From: Rhizobium sp. ICMP 5592
GTDB lineage: Bacteria; Pseudomonadota; Alphaproteobacteria; Rhizobiales; Rhizobiaceae
Direction of reading: 5' to 3'
Length of the DNA stretch: 64,000 nt
Assembly: GCF_009498525.1 (NCBI RefSeq)
Contig: NZ_QSNT01000002.1
Span: 1-64,000 of the forward strand
Under the pieces are notes generated by a model. It made no database searches. It was not told the DNA's origin and worked only from the letters and a program-made list of their open reading frames with translations. A program made the position numbers and the translations under genes. Below are positions 1-9,656 of the stretch, one piece after another; within the stretch, counting starts at the first letter, position 1, and each line of letters begins with the position of its first letter.

Positions 1-320
1 TGGAAGCGGCCCGCATGGACGGTGCATCGCTGGCAAAGGAAATCATCTACGTGCTGACGCCGATGGCGATCCCGGGGTTGGCCTCGACGATGCTGCTCAA
101 CATCATTCTGGCCTGGAACGAGGCCTTCTGGACGCTCAATCTCTCGTCCGTCGATGCGGCGCCGCTCAGCACCTTCATCGCCTCCTATTCCAGCCCGGAA
201 GGCCTGTTCTACGCCAAGCTTTCGGCGGCATCGACGATGGCGATCGCTCCGATCCTGATCCTTGGCTGGTTCAGCCAGAAACAACTCGTACGCGGCCTGA
301 CCTTCGGCGCGGTTAAGTAA
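1..320 (+). CDS. smoG: Polyol/carbohydrate ABC transporter inner-membrane permease (3' part only)
   Basis: This is the C-terminal 105 residues of a MalG-type permease; the 5' part lies before the window. The open frame enters at base 3, and the first residues contain the EAA loop (EAARMDG), which contacts the ATPase subunit. Two or three hydrophobic segments follow, and the protein ends RGLTFGAVK, the usual tail of CUT1 MalG/SmoG permeases. The stop lies 11 nt before the ATPase gene, so the two are co-transcribed. The smo assignment (sorbitol/mannitol/arabitol uptake) is inferred from the downstream mannitol dehydrogenase. The family is certain; the substrate is not. Confidence 0.85.
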   Translation, partial: EAARMDGASLAKEIIYVLTPMAIPGLASTMLLNIILAWNEAFWTLNLSSVDAAPLSTFIASYSSPEGLFYAKLSAASTMAIAPILILGWFSQKQLVRGLTFGAVK

Positions 321-331
321 GGAAGACAAAC

Positions 332-1330
<999 letters not shown>

Positions 1331-1452
1331 GCGGGGCGAACGCCATTTAACTCGGCCCGCATCTGTCGACGCAGGCGGGCCGGGGTCATCCCAACCGGAG
1401 CGGCTCTCCCAAGCCATCCGGAGCAAAAAGACCTTTCAGAAGGACTTGAGAC

Positions 1453-2934
1453 ATGACGTGCAAATTATCGCTCGCAACGCTTCAGGAAGCGGCCGCAACC
1501 GCTGCCATTCCGGCCTATGATCCGAAGTCGCTATCGGCGGGTATCGTTCATTTCGGTGTCGGCAATTTCCATCGCGCCCATCAGGCGATCTACCTCGACG
1601 ACCTTTTCAATCTCGGCCAGGACCATGATTGGGCGATCATCGGCGCCGGCGTGCTGCCCTCCGACGCCGCCATGCGCGAAAAACTCGCCGCCCAGAATTT
1701 CCTGACGACGGTGGTCGAGCAAGACAACAACCGCACGGCCGCCCGCGTCACTGCGCCGATGGTCGATATCCTGCCGGTCGGTGACGCCGAGGCGATCATC
1801 GTCAAGCTTGCCGATCCCTCGATCCGCATCGTCTCGATGACGATCACCGAGGGCGGCTATTTCATCGACGCCTCGGGCAAGTTCAATCCGGCTCACCCCG
1901 CCATCGTTACCGACGGCCAGAACCCGGATGCGCCGAAGACGGTGTTCGGTCTGATCGTCGCCGGCCTCAAGGCTCGTCGCGCTGCCGGTCTGCAACCCTT
2001 TACCGTCATGTCCTGCGACAACATTCCCCATAATGGCGGCGTCACCAAAGCCGCCGTCGTCGGCACGGCGAAGCTTTCGGATCCGGCCTTCGCTGACTGG
2101 ATCGCCGCCAATGTCGCCTTCCCGAACGGCATGGTCGACCGCATCACGCCGGCAACCGGCGCCCGCGAAATCGACCTCCTGAAAAGCGCCTTCGATATCG
2201 AGGACAACTGGCCGGTCTATTGCGAAGAGTTCAAGCAGTGGGTGCTGGAAGATAATTTCCCGGCCGGACGGCCGGCGCTGGAAAAGGTCGGCGTCACCTT
2301 CGTTCCGGATGTCACGCCCTACGAGCATATGAAGATCCGCATCCTCAATGGCGGCCATGCGGCCATCGCGTATCCGGCGGCGCTGATGGATGTGCATTTC
2401 GTCCATGAGGCGATGGAGGAGCCACTGATCCGCGCTTATCTCGCCAAGCTCGAGAATGACGAGATCATTCCTGTCATTCCGCCGGTGCCGAACACGGTGC
2501 TTGCCGATTATTTCAAGCTGATCGAGCACCGCTTCTCCAATCCGAAGATCGCCGACACCATTCCGCGCCTGGCGCAGGACGGCTCTAACCGCCAGCCGAA
2601 GTTCATCCTGCCGTCGACGGCCGATCGTCTGGCCCGCAACGAGGATGTCGTCGGTCTCGCTTTGGTCTCGGCGCTCTGGTGCCGCTATTTCGCCGGCAAG
2701 ACCGACAGCGGTCAGGACATCGTCTTCAACGATGCCAGCGCCGACCGGCTGCACGTTGCGGCGCTGAAGGCCAAGGACGATCCCGACGCCTTCCTCGTCT
2801 TCGACGACATCTTCGGCGACGTCGCCAAATCGGATCTTTTCCGCAAGCGCTTTGCGCATGCGCTAAAAACGCTGTGGGAAAAGGGTACCCGCGTCACCCT
2901 GCAGCTATACCTCGACAACAAACTCGCGGATTAA
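1453..2934 (+). CDS. mtlK: Mannitol 2-dehydrogenase (polyol-specific long-chain dehydrogenase)
   Basis: 493-residue NAD-dependent dehydrogenase, the normal length for the family. It would oxidise D-mannitol to D-fructose, possibly also D-arabitol or D-sorbitol. The N-terminal Rossmann motif is GVGNFHRAHQ (35-44). The catalytic triad of the polyol-specific long-chain dehydrogenases is present as Lys294, Asn299 and His302 (KIRILNGGH), one residue off the Pseudomonas fluorescens numbering K295/N300/H303. AAGGACTTGAG precedes the ATG. It lies 122 nt after the transporter ATPase and ends in a strong intrinsic terminator, so the importer and enzyme form the end of one operon. The exact polyol cannot be read from sequence. 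Confidence 0.9.
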   Translation: MTCKLSLATLQEAAATAAIPAYDPKSLSAGIVHFGVGNFHRAHQAIYLDDLFNLGQDHDWAIIGAGVLPSDAAMREKLAAQNFLTTVVEQDNNRTAARVTAPMVDILPVGDAEAIIVKLADPSIRIVSMTITEGGYFIDASGKFNPAHPAIVTDGQNPDAPKTVFGLIVAGLKARRAAGLQPFTVMSCDNIPHNGGVTKAAVVGTAKLSDPAFADWIAANVAFPNGMVDRITPATGAREIDLLKSAFDIEDNWPVYCEEFKQWVLEDNFPAGRPALEKVGVTFVPDVTPYEHMKIRILNGGHAAIAYPAALMDVHFVHEAMEEPLIRAYLAKLENDEIIPVIPPVPNTVLADYFKLIEHRFSNPKIADTIPRLAQDGSNRQPKFILPSTADRLARNEDVVGLALVSALWCRYFAGKTDSGQDIVFNDASADRLHVAALKAKDDPDAFLVFDDIFGDVAKSDLFRKRFAHALKTLWEKGTRVTLQLYLDNKLAD

Positions 2935-2941
2935 TTGTTTG

Positions 2942-2975
2942 TCGGCCGGGGCGCCTAAGTCCCGGCCGAATTTTT
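2942..2975 (+). terminator. Intrinsic terminator after mtlK
   Basis: Perfect 9-bp stem TCGGCCGGG / CCCGGCCGA (2942-2950 and 2961-2969) with a 10-nt loop, followed by a T run at 2971-2975. It lies 8 nt after the mtlK stop codon. The HAD gene downstream would then depend on readthrough or its own promoter. Confidence 0.85.
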
Positions 2976-3034
2976 ATGGCCAGGTCGATACTCGCAAGAG
3001 GCGCGGCCAAAACAGGGTTCGGGTTGGATCTGCT

Positions 3035-3709
3035 ATGACGAATGCGGATAAAGGACTCGTAATCTTCGATTGCGACGGTGTGCTTGTCGATAGCGAGCCG
3101 TTGTCCGTCAGCGTGCTCATCGATGCCATGCGCGATGTCGGCGTGGAGATGAGCGAGGAGGATGTCTACAGCCGCTTCCTCGGCAAGAGCCTCGCCACGC
3201 TTGTCGATACGCTGGAGACCGAGTTCGACGTCTTCATCGACCAGGTCTTTCTCGATCGCATCCGCAACGACCTCTACGATCGCTTCCGCCATGAGCTGAA
3301 GCCGATCGACCGCATTGCTGAGACGCTGGATGCGCTTGCCGTGCCGCGTTGCGTCGCCTCCTCCAGCCAGTTGGAGCGCATCCGGCTTTCGCTTGGCGTC
3401 ACCGGCCTTCTGGAGCAGTTGGAGCCGCATATTTTCAGCGCCAGCATGGTCAAGCGCGGCAAGCCGGCGCCCGATCTCTTCCTCTATGCCGCCGAGCAAA
3501 TGGGGGTCGAGCCGAAGGACTGCATCGTCATCGAAGACAGCCCGGCCGGCATCATGGCGGCGCGGGCGGCGGGCATGACGGTTTTCGCTTTTACCGGCGG
3601 TTCGCATGCCCATTCGCCAAGTTATCGGGCGGAATTGGAGCGGCTTTCGCCCGAAGTGGTGTTTGACGCGATGCCGGATTTGATACACCTTGTCCGTAAC
3701 AAGACATAA
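3035..3709 (+). CDS. HAD-family hydrolase, beta-phosphoglucomutase/sugar-phosphatase-like
   Basis: 224-residue HAD superfamily protein. Motif I is FDCDGVLVDSE, with nucleophile and acid/base aspartates at about 12 and 14. Motif II is the serine stretch VASSSQLE, motif III the lysine in KRGKPAPD, and motif IV VIEDSPAG. A helical cap sits between motifs I and II, as in subfamily IA sugar phosphatases and beta-phosphoglucomutases. The ATG at 3035 places motif I at the expected position; the frame stays open another 96 nt upstream but that would add a basic non-family extension. It lies between mtlK and an FGGY kinase, so a sugar- or polyol-phosphate substrate is likely but unproven. Confidence 0.8.
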   Translation: MTNADKGLVIFDCDGVLVDSEPLSVSVLIDAMRDVGVEMSEEDVYSRFLGKSLATLVDTLETEFDVFIDQVFLDRIRNDLYDRFRHELKPIDRIAETLDALAVPRCVASSSQLERIRLSLGVTGLLEQLEPHIFSASMVKRGKPAPDLFLYAAEQMGVEPKDCIVIEDSPAGIMAARAAGMTVFAFTGGSHAHSPSYRAELERLSPEVVFDAMPDLIHLVRNKT

Positions 3710-3729
3710 GCGGACGGGGCTCCTTCTGT

Positions 3730-5313
3730 ATGCGTGATCATGTGGTTGCGGTCGACATCGGCACTGGCAGCGCGCGCGCTGGCGTGTTCACGTCGAGCGG
3801 CGCCCTGCTTGCAAAGGGCGAACATCCGATCCTCATGAACCGCCCGCGTGAGAACCACGCCGAGCACAGTTCCGAAAATATCTGGGCCGCAGTTTGCGCG
3901 GCGGTGCGCAGCGCCGTTACAGCCTCGGGCGTCAGCTCCTCCGTCATCGGCGCGATCGGCTTCGATGCCACCTGCTCCCTGGTCGTGCGCGACACGGAGG
4001 GCATGCCGCTTACGGTGTCGACCGGTGGCGAGGACCGGTTCGACACCATCGTCTGGCTCGATCATCGGGCGCTTGCCGAAGCAGATTTTTGTACGGCGAC
4101 CGGACATCAGGTTCTTGAGCATTCCGGCCACTTCATGTCGCCGGAGATGGAGATGCCGAAGCTGATGTGGCTGAAGAAAAACCTGCCGCAGAGCTGGGCC
4201 AGGGCCGGTTATTTCTTCGATCTTGCCGATTTCATGACCTGGAAGGCGACCGGTTCGCTAGCGCGCTCGCGCTGTACGCTGACGGCGAAATGGAATTATC
4301 TCGCCCATCGCAGGCCGGGCTGGCAGGCGGATTTCCTCGATGTGATCGGCCTTGGCGATCTGCGGGAACGCGGCAATCTGCCGGAAGAGACCGCGCCCGT
4401 CGGGCAAAGCGTCGGGCAGCTGACGGCGGAGGCGGCCGAAGCCCTGGGGCTTGACCGTGAATGCCATGTCGGTGCGGGAATGGTCGACGCCTATGCCGGT
4501 GCGCTCGGTGCGCTCGGCGGCCATGCCGGCGACCGTGATGCGCTGGAGCGTCAGCTGGCGCTGATCGCCGGCACGTCGAGCTGTATCGTTGCCTTCTCGC
4601 GCGAACGCAAGCGCAGTAGCGGGCTATGGGGGCCATATTACGAAGTCGCATTTGCCGACACATGGCTGGCCGAGGCCGGGCAGTCGGCGACCGGCGCGCT
4701 GCTCGATCATATCGTCAACATGCATGCGTCCGGCGGCGAACCGACGGCGGCGCTGCATGATCGCATCGTCCGGCGGATTGCGGAGCTACGTGTTGCCGAG
4801 GGCGATGCCTTTGCCGAGCGCCTTCATGTGCTGCCGGATTTTCACGGCAACCGATCACCGCTTGCCGATCCGCATGCGGTCGGCGTCATCAGCGGCCTGA
4901 CGCTCGATACCTCCTTCGATGGCCTCTGCCGCCTCTACTGGCGCACCAGCGTCGGCATTGCGCTCGGCATCCGCCATATCCTCGAGAAGATGCAGGATTA
5001 CGGCTACGTGCCCGACACGCTGCATGTCGCCGGCGGCCATGTGAAGAACGCCGTGCTCATGGAGCTTTATTCCGATGTCACCGGCTGCAAGGTTGTGGTG
5101 CCGAAGATGAACGAGGCGGTGCTTCTGGGAACGGCGATGGCGGCTAGCGTTTCCTGCGGACTTTATGAGAACCTTGCTGCTGCCGGTGCCGCGATGTATC
5201 CCGGTGGTCACGAACGCCTGCCGGACCGGCAAAAGAAGGCGCTCTACGATCGCGACTATCGGCGCTTTCTTGCCATGTACCGTCACCGCGCCGAGCTGGA
5301 TTCGATGGAGTAA
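3730..5313 (+). CDS. FGGY-family pentulose kinase (D-ribulokinase-like)
   Basis: 527-residue ATP-dependent sugar kinase of the FGGY family. The N-terminal ATPase fold carries VAVDIGTGSARAGVF. The segment GFDATCSLVV and the later VWLDHRA are typical of the ribulokinase/FGGY pentulose-kinase branch rather than of xylulokinase or glycerol kinase. The C-terminal nucleotide-binding half has AGGHVKN. It begins 20 nt after the HAD gene and probably shares its transcript. In a polyol operon it would phosphorylate a ketopentose produced by polyol oxidation, such as D-ribulose from ribitol. The true xylulokinase of this genome is the separate gene at 52.5 kb. Substrate is inferred. Confidence 0.8.
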   Translation: MRDHVVAVDIGTGSARAGVFTSSGALLAKGEHPILMNRPRENHAEHSSENIWAAVCAAVRSAVTASGVSSSVIGAIGFDATCSLVVRDTEGMPLTVSTGGEDRFDTIVWLDHRALAEADFCTATGHQVLEHSGHFMSPEMEMPKLMWLKKNLPQSWARAGYFFDLADFMTWKATGSLARSRCTLTAKWNYLAHRRPGWQADFLDVIGLGDLRERGNLPEETAPVGQSVGQLTAEAAEALGLDRECHVGAGMVDAYAGALGALGGHAGDRDALERQLALIAGTSSCIVAFSRERKRSSGLWGPYYEVAFADTWLAEAGQSATGALLDHIVNMHASGGEPTAALHDRIVRRIAELRVAEGDAFAERLHVLPDFHGNRSPLADPHAVGVISGLTLDTSFDGLCRLYWRTSVGIALGIRHILEKMQDYGYVPDTLHVAGGHVKNAVLMELYSDVTGCKVVVPKMNEAVLLGTAMAASVSCGLYENLAAAGAAMYPGGHERLPDRQKKALYDRDYRRFLAMYRHRAELDSME

Positions 5314-5336
5314 GTCGGCGTTGATCACTCGCATCC

Positions 5337-6188
5337 CTAACGAAGCGGCGTGTAAGTGAACATGCCTTCCAGTTCCTCGATCTTTCGTATGCGGTTTTCC
5401 GCTTCTTCGCCGGCTGCGTGAATGATGGCGGAGGCCAGGCATTCCAGCAGCGCCGTCATCGCCGACAGATTGTCGCGGCCGCCGACGCGCAGAGGTGGCA
5501 ACGACAACGTGCTGTGGGCGAATTCAGGTGCCCATTCGGTGTACTGGCTGGTGATCAGCAGTACCTTGTAGCCGGCGCGGCGCGCGGAACGCGCGAGCAG
5601 TCGTGACGTGATGAAACGGGGCGAGTCGATGATCACCAGCAGTGCGTTGTTTGCCGGGCGGCCGAGCAGCTCGATATAGCTGCCATTGGCGCCGTCGAGG
5701 AATTGCACATGGTCGCGGGCGAATTCGAGACGATCGCAAAAATGGCGGCCAAGGCCCGCAAGGCTGAGATGGGTGGCGACGAAAACCTCGCTGGAGGACA
5801 GGCTCGCCGCCACGGCATCCAGCCATTGAGACTGGCCGGTGAGATTGTACAGATGCTGCAGCATCTCGACCTGCTCGACGATCTGGCCGGCGATCGGGCG
5901 GCCCTCAACGGCATCCTTCTGCAATTGCTCCAGAACATTCGACAAGTGCAGCGTCACCGGAGCTGCATTTTCCTTCAGGTGGACCTTGATCCCGTCCAGG
6001 CCCTGATAGCCGAGCGAGCGCAGGAAGCGCCCGACGGTCATCGGGCTCAGCTCCAGCCTGTCGGCCACGGAAGAGGCGGTTTCGAATGGCAGCTCGTTCA
6101 AGTGTTCGGAAAAATACTTGGCTATTCGGCGCTCGGCGGGAGTACCGCTTTTGATATATTGTCTAAGCTTGTGACCAAGGTCTTCCAA
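5337..6188 (-). CDS. MurR/RpiR-family transcriptional regulator
   Basis: 283-residue regulator with an N-terminal RpiR helix-turn-helix (about residues 1-75, ASSVADRLELSPMTVGRFLR) and a C-terminal SIS sugar-phosphate-binding domain (about 110-260, including FVATHLSLAGLGRHFCD and LLVIIDSPRF). Such proteins sense phosphosugars and control catabolic operons. It is convergent with the polyol operon, ending 24 nt after the kinase stop, and is the probable regulator of that operon. The most likely start is a TTG at 6188 with GAGG 8 nt upstream; no upstream in-frame ATG fits better. Confidence 0.85.
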   Translation of the reverse strand: MEDLGHKLRQYIKSGTPAERRIAKYFSEHLNELPFETASSVADRLELSPMTVGRFLRSLGYQGLDGIKVHLKENAAPVTLHLSNVLEQLQKDAVEGRPIAGQIVEQVEMLQHLYNLTGQSQWLDAVAASLSSSEVFVATHLSLAGLGRHFCDRLEFARDHVQFLDGANGSYIELLGRPANNALLVIIDSPRFITSRLLARSARRAGYKVLLITSQYTEWAPEFAHSTLSLPPLRVGGRDNLSAMTALLECLASAIIHAAGEEAENRIRKIEELEGMFTYTPLR

Positions 6189-6442
6189 ATGTTGCGCCTC
6201 GCTAACGGTTCATCCGATCTGCCATCGCACCGTTTGCGGAAGCAAACGGGTAGCGTGCAGGTTACCGAAGTCGTCGATCATGCCTAGGTTGTTGTTTTTA
6301 GTATGACACCCACAATATATTAGTAGATACTTTATTACAATAATTCAATTTCCCGCAATTCGCGCCCGCATGGCGGGAAGATATTGATATATTTGCAATC
6401 GTTACCTACCTCTCGGATGACCACCCAGGAGATGTCGAACGA

Positions 6443-7156
6443 ATGATCATCGATGCCGCGCGTCTTTCCCTCGCCAACCTCTTTGCCGCCGAGACGCGCA
6501 GGGTTTTCTGGAAGGTGCTCGGCTTGACATTGCTGGCACTCGCCGTTCTTTGGTTTGCCCTGAACAGCACCTTCGTGGCCGTTGTGTTGCCTTGGCTGCA
6601 GAGCTTCCTGCCATCAGCACCGGATTGGACGAGCTGGCTCACCTTGCTTCTCGGAATTCTGGCGGGCCTTGGTCTGGCGCTTGCATTGGCGCTGCTGATC
6701 GCGCCGGTGACGGCACTGATCGCGGGCCTGTTTCTCGACGATGTCGCCGAGGTGGTGGAGAAGCGGGACTATCCGGCCGATCCGTCGGGAAAGGCACTAC
6801 CCTTCGGGCCGGCGATGAAGGGTTCGCTGAAATTCCTCGGCGTCGTGATCGTCGGCAACATCATCGCGCTATTTCTGCTCTTCATTCCCGGCGTCAATCT
6901 TGTCGCCTTCTTCCTGGTCAACGGCTATCTGCTCGGCCGTGAATTCTTCGAATTCGCGGCCATGCGCTTTCGCTCGCCGGAAGAGGCGCGGCAGTTCCGC
7001 ATCAAACATGCGTTCACCGTCTTCCTCGCGGGTCTGGTGATTGCAGCCTTCCTCGCCATTCCGCTGGTCAATCTGCTGACGCCGCTGTTTGCCGCAGGGA
7101 TGATGGTGCATCTGCACAAGCTGATTTCCAGAAAGGAAGCGGCTCAGCGCAGCTAA
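6443..7156 (+). CDS. EI24 domain (CysZ-like) integral membrane protein
   Basis: 237-residue membrane protein of the EI24/CysZ family with about four hydrophobic helices: residues 25-50, 65-95, 130-165 and 190-220. Family members include the sulfate permease CysZ, but most alphaproteobacterial copies have no established function. No sulfur-assimilation gene is nearby, so a sulfate role should not be assumed. AGGAG lies 12 nt before the ATG. It is monocistronic between RpiR and a VOC protein, both on the other strand. Confidence 0.75.
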   Translation: MIIDAARLSLANLFAAETRRVFWKVLGLTLLALAVLWFALNSTFVAVVLPWLQSFLPSAPDWTSWLTLLLGILAGLGLALALALLIAPVTALIAGLFLDDVAEVVEKRDYPADPSGKALPFGPAMKGSLKFLGVVIVGNIIALFLLFIPGVNLVAFFLVNGYLLGREFFEFAAMRFRSPEEARQFRIKHAFTVFLAGLVIAAFLAIPLVNLLTPLFAAGMMVHLHKLISRKEAAQRS

Positions 7157-7170
7157 GCCTCCAGCTCCCT

Positions 7171-7596
7171 TCAGGCGGGCAGGGCCGTGGCGTCGTACAT
7201 CACGGCATAATCGGCGCTTGGCGGGATCGGCTTGATGACGTCGATCAGCACGCCGTTGGGGTCCGCGGTGATGAAATGCCGCTGGCCAAAATCCTCGTCA
7301 CAAAGGGCTTTGAGGATGGGAAGGCCCGCGGCGCGGCAGGTGTCATATACCGCGTCTGGATCTGCGGCCTCGAAATTGAGGATCAGGCCCGAGACCTTGC
7401 CGCGACCGGCGAGGGGGATCGTCTCATGGCTACCGTCGAGGATCGCCAGTGTTACCTTTTCATCTTCCGTCGATTGCAGATGGACATACCAGTCGCTGGT
7501 GAAGAGGGCGGCAAAGCGAAAATGGGCGCAATAGAATGCCGCCGTGCCGGCAACGTCGTCGGTCATGATGACAGGATAATAGCTCGTCGATTTCAT
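7171..7596 (-). CDS. VOC (glyoxalase/bleomycin-resistance fold) family protein
   Basis: 141-residue single-domain VOC protein with the beta-alpha-beta-beta-beta repeat, beginning [24 protein letters not shown] proteins bind metals or small hydrophobic molecules and act as dioxygenases, isomerases or resistance proteins; nothing here narrows it. The ATG at 7596 has GGAGGA about 5 nt upstream. The longer frame would run into the operator region and was rejected. It is divergent from a TetR gene across two palindromes, so TetR repression in response to a small toxic ligand is the simplest model. Confidence 0.8.
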   Translation of the reverse strand: MKSTSYYPVIMTDDVAGTAAFYCAHFRFAALFTSDWYVHLQSTEDEKVTLAILDGSHETIPLAGRGKVSGLILNFEAADPDAVYDTCRAAGLPILKALCDEDFGQRHFITADPNGVLIDVIKPIPPSADYAVMYDATALPA

Positions 7597-7616
7597 CTTT
7601 TCCTCCGTTCGATTTC

Positions 7617-7635
7617 CACATACAATCTGTATGTG
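7617..7635. promoter_or_regulatory. Inverted repeat, probable TetR operator 1
   Basis: Palindrome CACATACA-atc-TGTATGTG, 8-bp perfect arms, in the 79-nt divergent intergenic region between the VOC and TetR genes. It shares the CATAC/GTATG half-site with the second palindrome 28 bp away (centre to centre). Confidence 0.7.
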
Positions 7636-7643
7636 TTTAATTA

Positions 7644-7664
7644 ACATGCATACTGTATGCATGT
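7644..7664. promoter_or_regulatory. Inverted repeat, probable TetR operator 2
   Basis: Palindrome ACATGCATAC-t-GTATGCATGT, 10-bp perfect arms, ending 11 nt before the TetR start codon. Placement allows autoregulation and repression of the VOC gene. Confidence 0.75.
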
Positions 7665-7675
7665 AAAGAGGTGAT

Positions 7676-8266
7676 ATGAGCCGCAGCAATCGCGAACGAA
7701 CCGAAGCCACCAAACAGGCCCTGATCGATGCCGCCCGCATTCTCTTCGTGAGGGACGGCTATGCGGAGACGGCAACGCCCGACATCGTCCAGACGGCAGG
7801 AGTGACGCGGGGCGCGCTCTATCATCATTTCGAGGACAAGAAGGCATTGTTTCGAGCGGTGGTCGAGCAGGAGGCGGAAGCTGTCGTCCGGGCGATCGAG
7901 GAGAGGTCTTCACCGTCCGGCTCGGCTTACGATCGGCTGCTTGCCGGCGCCGCCGCTTATTTCGATGCCATGGCGGTCGCGGGCCGTACCCGACTTCTCT
8001 TGCTGGATGGTCCCGCCGTGCTTGGCGTACAGGCCATTGGTGCCATCGACGGCGAGTATGCGGAGGCAAGTCTGCGGGAGGGACTGGCTGAATTTCTGGC
8101 GGAAGCGGGCGGGTCGGATGCGCTGCTGCCTCAGCTGACAACATTGCTGTCGGCGGCTTTCGATCGCGCGGCACTGGCGATTGAGGCGGGCGGCAGCCGT
8201 CGGGACTATGAACAGGCCGTCGGGACCCTAATTGCCGGCCTCGGCGGGGATCATCTGCTGCGGTAG
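7676..8266 (+). CDS. TetR/AcrR-family transcriptional regulator
   Basis: 196-residue TetR repressor. The N-terminal helix-turn-helix spans about residues 10-57 ([28 protein letters not shown], then [20 protein letters not shown]). The ligand-binding C-terminal domain is not diagnostic of an inducer. AGAGGTG precedes the ATG. It is divergent from the VOC gene over two palindromes, so it probably represses both. Its 3' end overlaps the 3' end of the convergent nth gene by about 39 nt. Confidence 0.85.
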   Translation: MSRSNRERTEATKQALIDAARILFVRDGYAETATPDIVQTAGVTRGALYHHFEDKKALFRAVVEQEAEAVVRAIEERSSPSGSAYDRLLAGAAAYFDAMAVAGRTRLLLLDGPAVLGVQAIGAIDGEYAEASLREGLAEFLAEAGGSDALLPQLTTLLSAAFDRAALAIEAGGSRRDYEQAVGTLIAGLGGDHLLR

Positions 8267-9007
8267 TTCGACCAGCGGTGCCGGTACATCGCAGATCTTT
8301 TCCGGCGAGCGACAGAGGTCGGCGATGACGCAGCGCTCGCATTCCGGCTTGCGCGCCTTGCAGACATAGCGCCCGTGCAGGATCAGCCAGTGATGCGCGT
8401 GGTAGAGATATTGATCGGGGATGACCTTCATCAACCGTTCCTCGACCTCGTCCGGCGTCTTACCGGGGGCGAGCAGCAGGCGGTTGGCGATGCGGAAAAC
8501 ATGGGTGTCGACGGCAAGCGTCGCATGACCGAAGGCCATCGACATCACCACATTGGCGGTCTTGCGGCCGACGCCCGGCAGCGTCATCAGCTCCTCGCGC
8601 GTCTGCGGCACTTCGCCGCCGAAGTCGCGGATCAGCTTTTCCGACAGTGCCACGACGTTCTTCGCCTTGTTGCGGTAGAGGCCGATCGTCTTGATGTAGT
8701 CGCGGATGCGGTCTTCGCCGAGATCGAGCATTTTCTGCGGCGTATCGGCGATGGCGAAGAGGGCGCGGGTCGCCTTGTTGACGCCGACGTCGGTCGCCTG
8801 CGCCGACAGGGCCACGGCGACGACGAGGGTGAAGGGATTGACGTGTTCCAGCTCGCCCTTCGGCTCCGGCCGCTGGATGGAGAAGCGGCGGAAGATTTCC
8901 TCCAGCTCCGCCTTGGAATAGGGACACTTGAAAGCCGGCTTGCGGCTTGCGGTCGCATTTGACTTTTTCATGTTTTGGGCGCTGGATTTGATCTTGGGGT
9001 TTGCCAT
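8228..9007 (-). CDS. nth: Endonuclease III, base-excision DNA glycosylase/AP lyase
   Basis: 259-residue [4Fe-4S] DNA glycosylase that removes oxidised pyrimidines and cleaves abasic sites. The helix-hairpin-helix LPGVGRKTANVV carries the catalytic lysine, VDTHVFRIANR carries the catalytic aspartate, and the cluster cysteines follow C-x6-C-x2-C-x5-C (CKARKPECERCVIADLC) near the C-terminus. The N-terminus has a ~35-residue basic tail (KIKSSAQNMKKSNATASRK) common in rhizobial Nth. I chose the ATG at 9007; the ATG at 8971 is an alternative. The 9007 start codon overlaps the start of the divergent DUF2244 gene. Confidence 0.93.
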   Translation of the reverse strand: MANPKIKSSAQNMKKSNATASRKPAFKCPYSKAELEEIFRRFSIQRPEPKGELEHVNPFTLVVAVALSAQATDVGVNKATRALFAIADTPQKMLDLGEDRIRDYIKTIGLYRNKAKNVVALSEKLIRDFGGEVPQTREELMTLPGVGRKTANVVMSMAFGHATLAVDTHVFRIANRLLLAPGKTPDEVEERLMKVIPDQYLYHAHHWLILHGRYVCKARKPECERCVIADLCRSPEKICDVPAPLVELPQQMIPAEAGN

Positions 9008-9533
9008 GAACGACCTATACTCAAGACCCATGATGGAACGCAACGCCGATCCGGGCGCCGACAGCAGCAGGCCGGTTTTTGCCGCCGAATTGTTTCCTCA
9101 TCGCTCCCTGGGGCGAAAGGGGTTCCGGGTGATGCTGGCGCTGATGGGCACGTTCTGTATGGTCTACGGCATCCTGTTCGTCATCCGTGGTGCGTGGCCG
9201 ATCGGCATCTTCTTCGGTGCGGACTTTTTTCTGCTCTATGGCGCTTTCTGGCTGAATTATCGTTCCGGCCGGGTGCGCGAAGAGGTGACGGTGTCGCGCA
9301 CCGATGTCTCGATCCGCAAGTTCTCGCCGTCGGGCCGCATGGTCGAACACCGTTTCAATCCGTTCTGGACACGCTTCCTCGTTCGCCGCCACAGCGAGAT
9401 CGGCGTGGTGTCGATGCATGTGCGTGACAGAAGCCACGACACCGATGTCGGCTCGTTTCTCAATCCGGAAGACCGCGAGAGTTTCGCCAAGGCTTTCAAG
9501 CGCGCTTTGGCGACCGTGACCCAAAGGATATAG
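9006..9533 (+). CDS. DUF2244 domain membrane protein
   Basis: About 175 residues. It has two adjacent transmembrane helices near the N-terminus (RVMLALMGTFCMVYGILFVI and PIGIFFGADFFLLYGAFWL), followed by a cytoplasmic beta-rich domain with WTRFLVRRH, as in DUF2244 proteins. Function is unknown. The start is either the ATG at 9006, with GGGG ~8 nt upstream, or the ATG at 9030 (167 residues). The first choice makes its start codon overlap the nth start codon head to head, so the two genes must be transcribed from promoters lying inside each other's coding region or leader. The family is clear; the start is not. Confidence 0.8.
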   Translation: MNDLYSRPMMERNADPGADSSRPVFAAELFPHRSLGRKGFRVMLALMGTFCMVYGILFVIRGAWPIGIFFGADFFLLYGAFWLNYRSGRVREEVTVSRTDVSIRKFSPSGRMVEHRFNPFWTRFLVRRHSEIGVVSMHVRDRSHDTDVGSFLNPEDRESFAKAFKRALATVTQRI

Positions 9534-9545
9534 TTCGTTTGTGGG

Positions 9546-9588
9546 CATGATCTTGTCCGAAAACCGCTTCACACTTTTCGGGATCAAG
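9546..9588. repeat. Short palindromic intergenic repeat of the rhizobial REP-like type
   Basis: Imperfect palindrome with arms TGATC and CCGAAAA (9548-9563) opposite TTTTCGG and GATCA (9575-9586). Elements of this form, a CCGAAAA...TTTTCGG core framed by GATCA, recur in intergenic DNA of rhizobia. Only this copy was noticed here, so the repeat call rests on recall rather than on copies in the window. Confidence 0.55.
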
Positions 9589-9656
9589 CCTTTGCGCAAG
9601 AAACGGGTGGTTTTGCCCTTCTCTTCGTGGTGTTCTCCTTTCCAAGGAGAAAGTTC

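Noticed and set aside
6352-6382. Inverted repeat TTCCCGC/GCGGGAA upstream of the EI24 gene
   Set aside because: 7-bp arms with a 16-nt spacer and no T run; too weak to call an operator or terminator.
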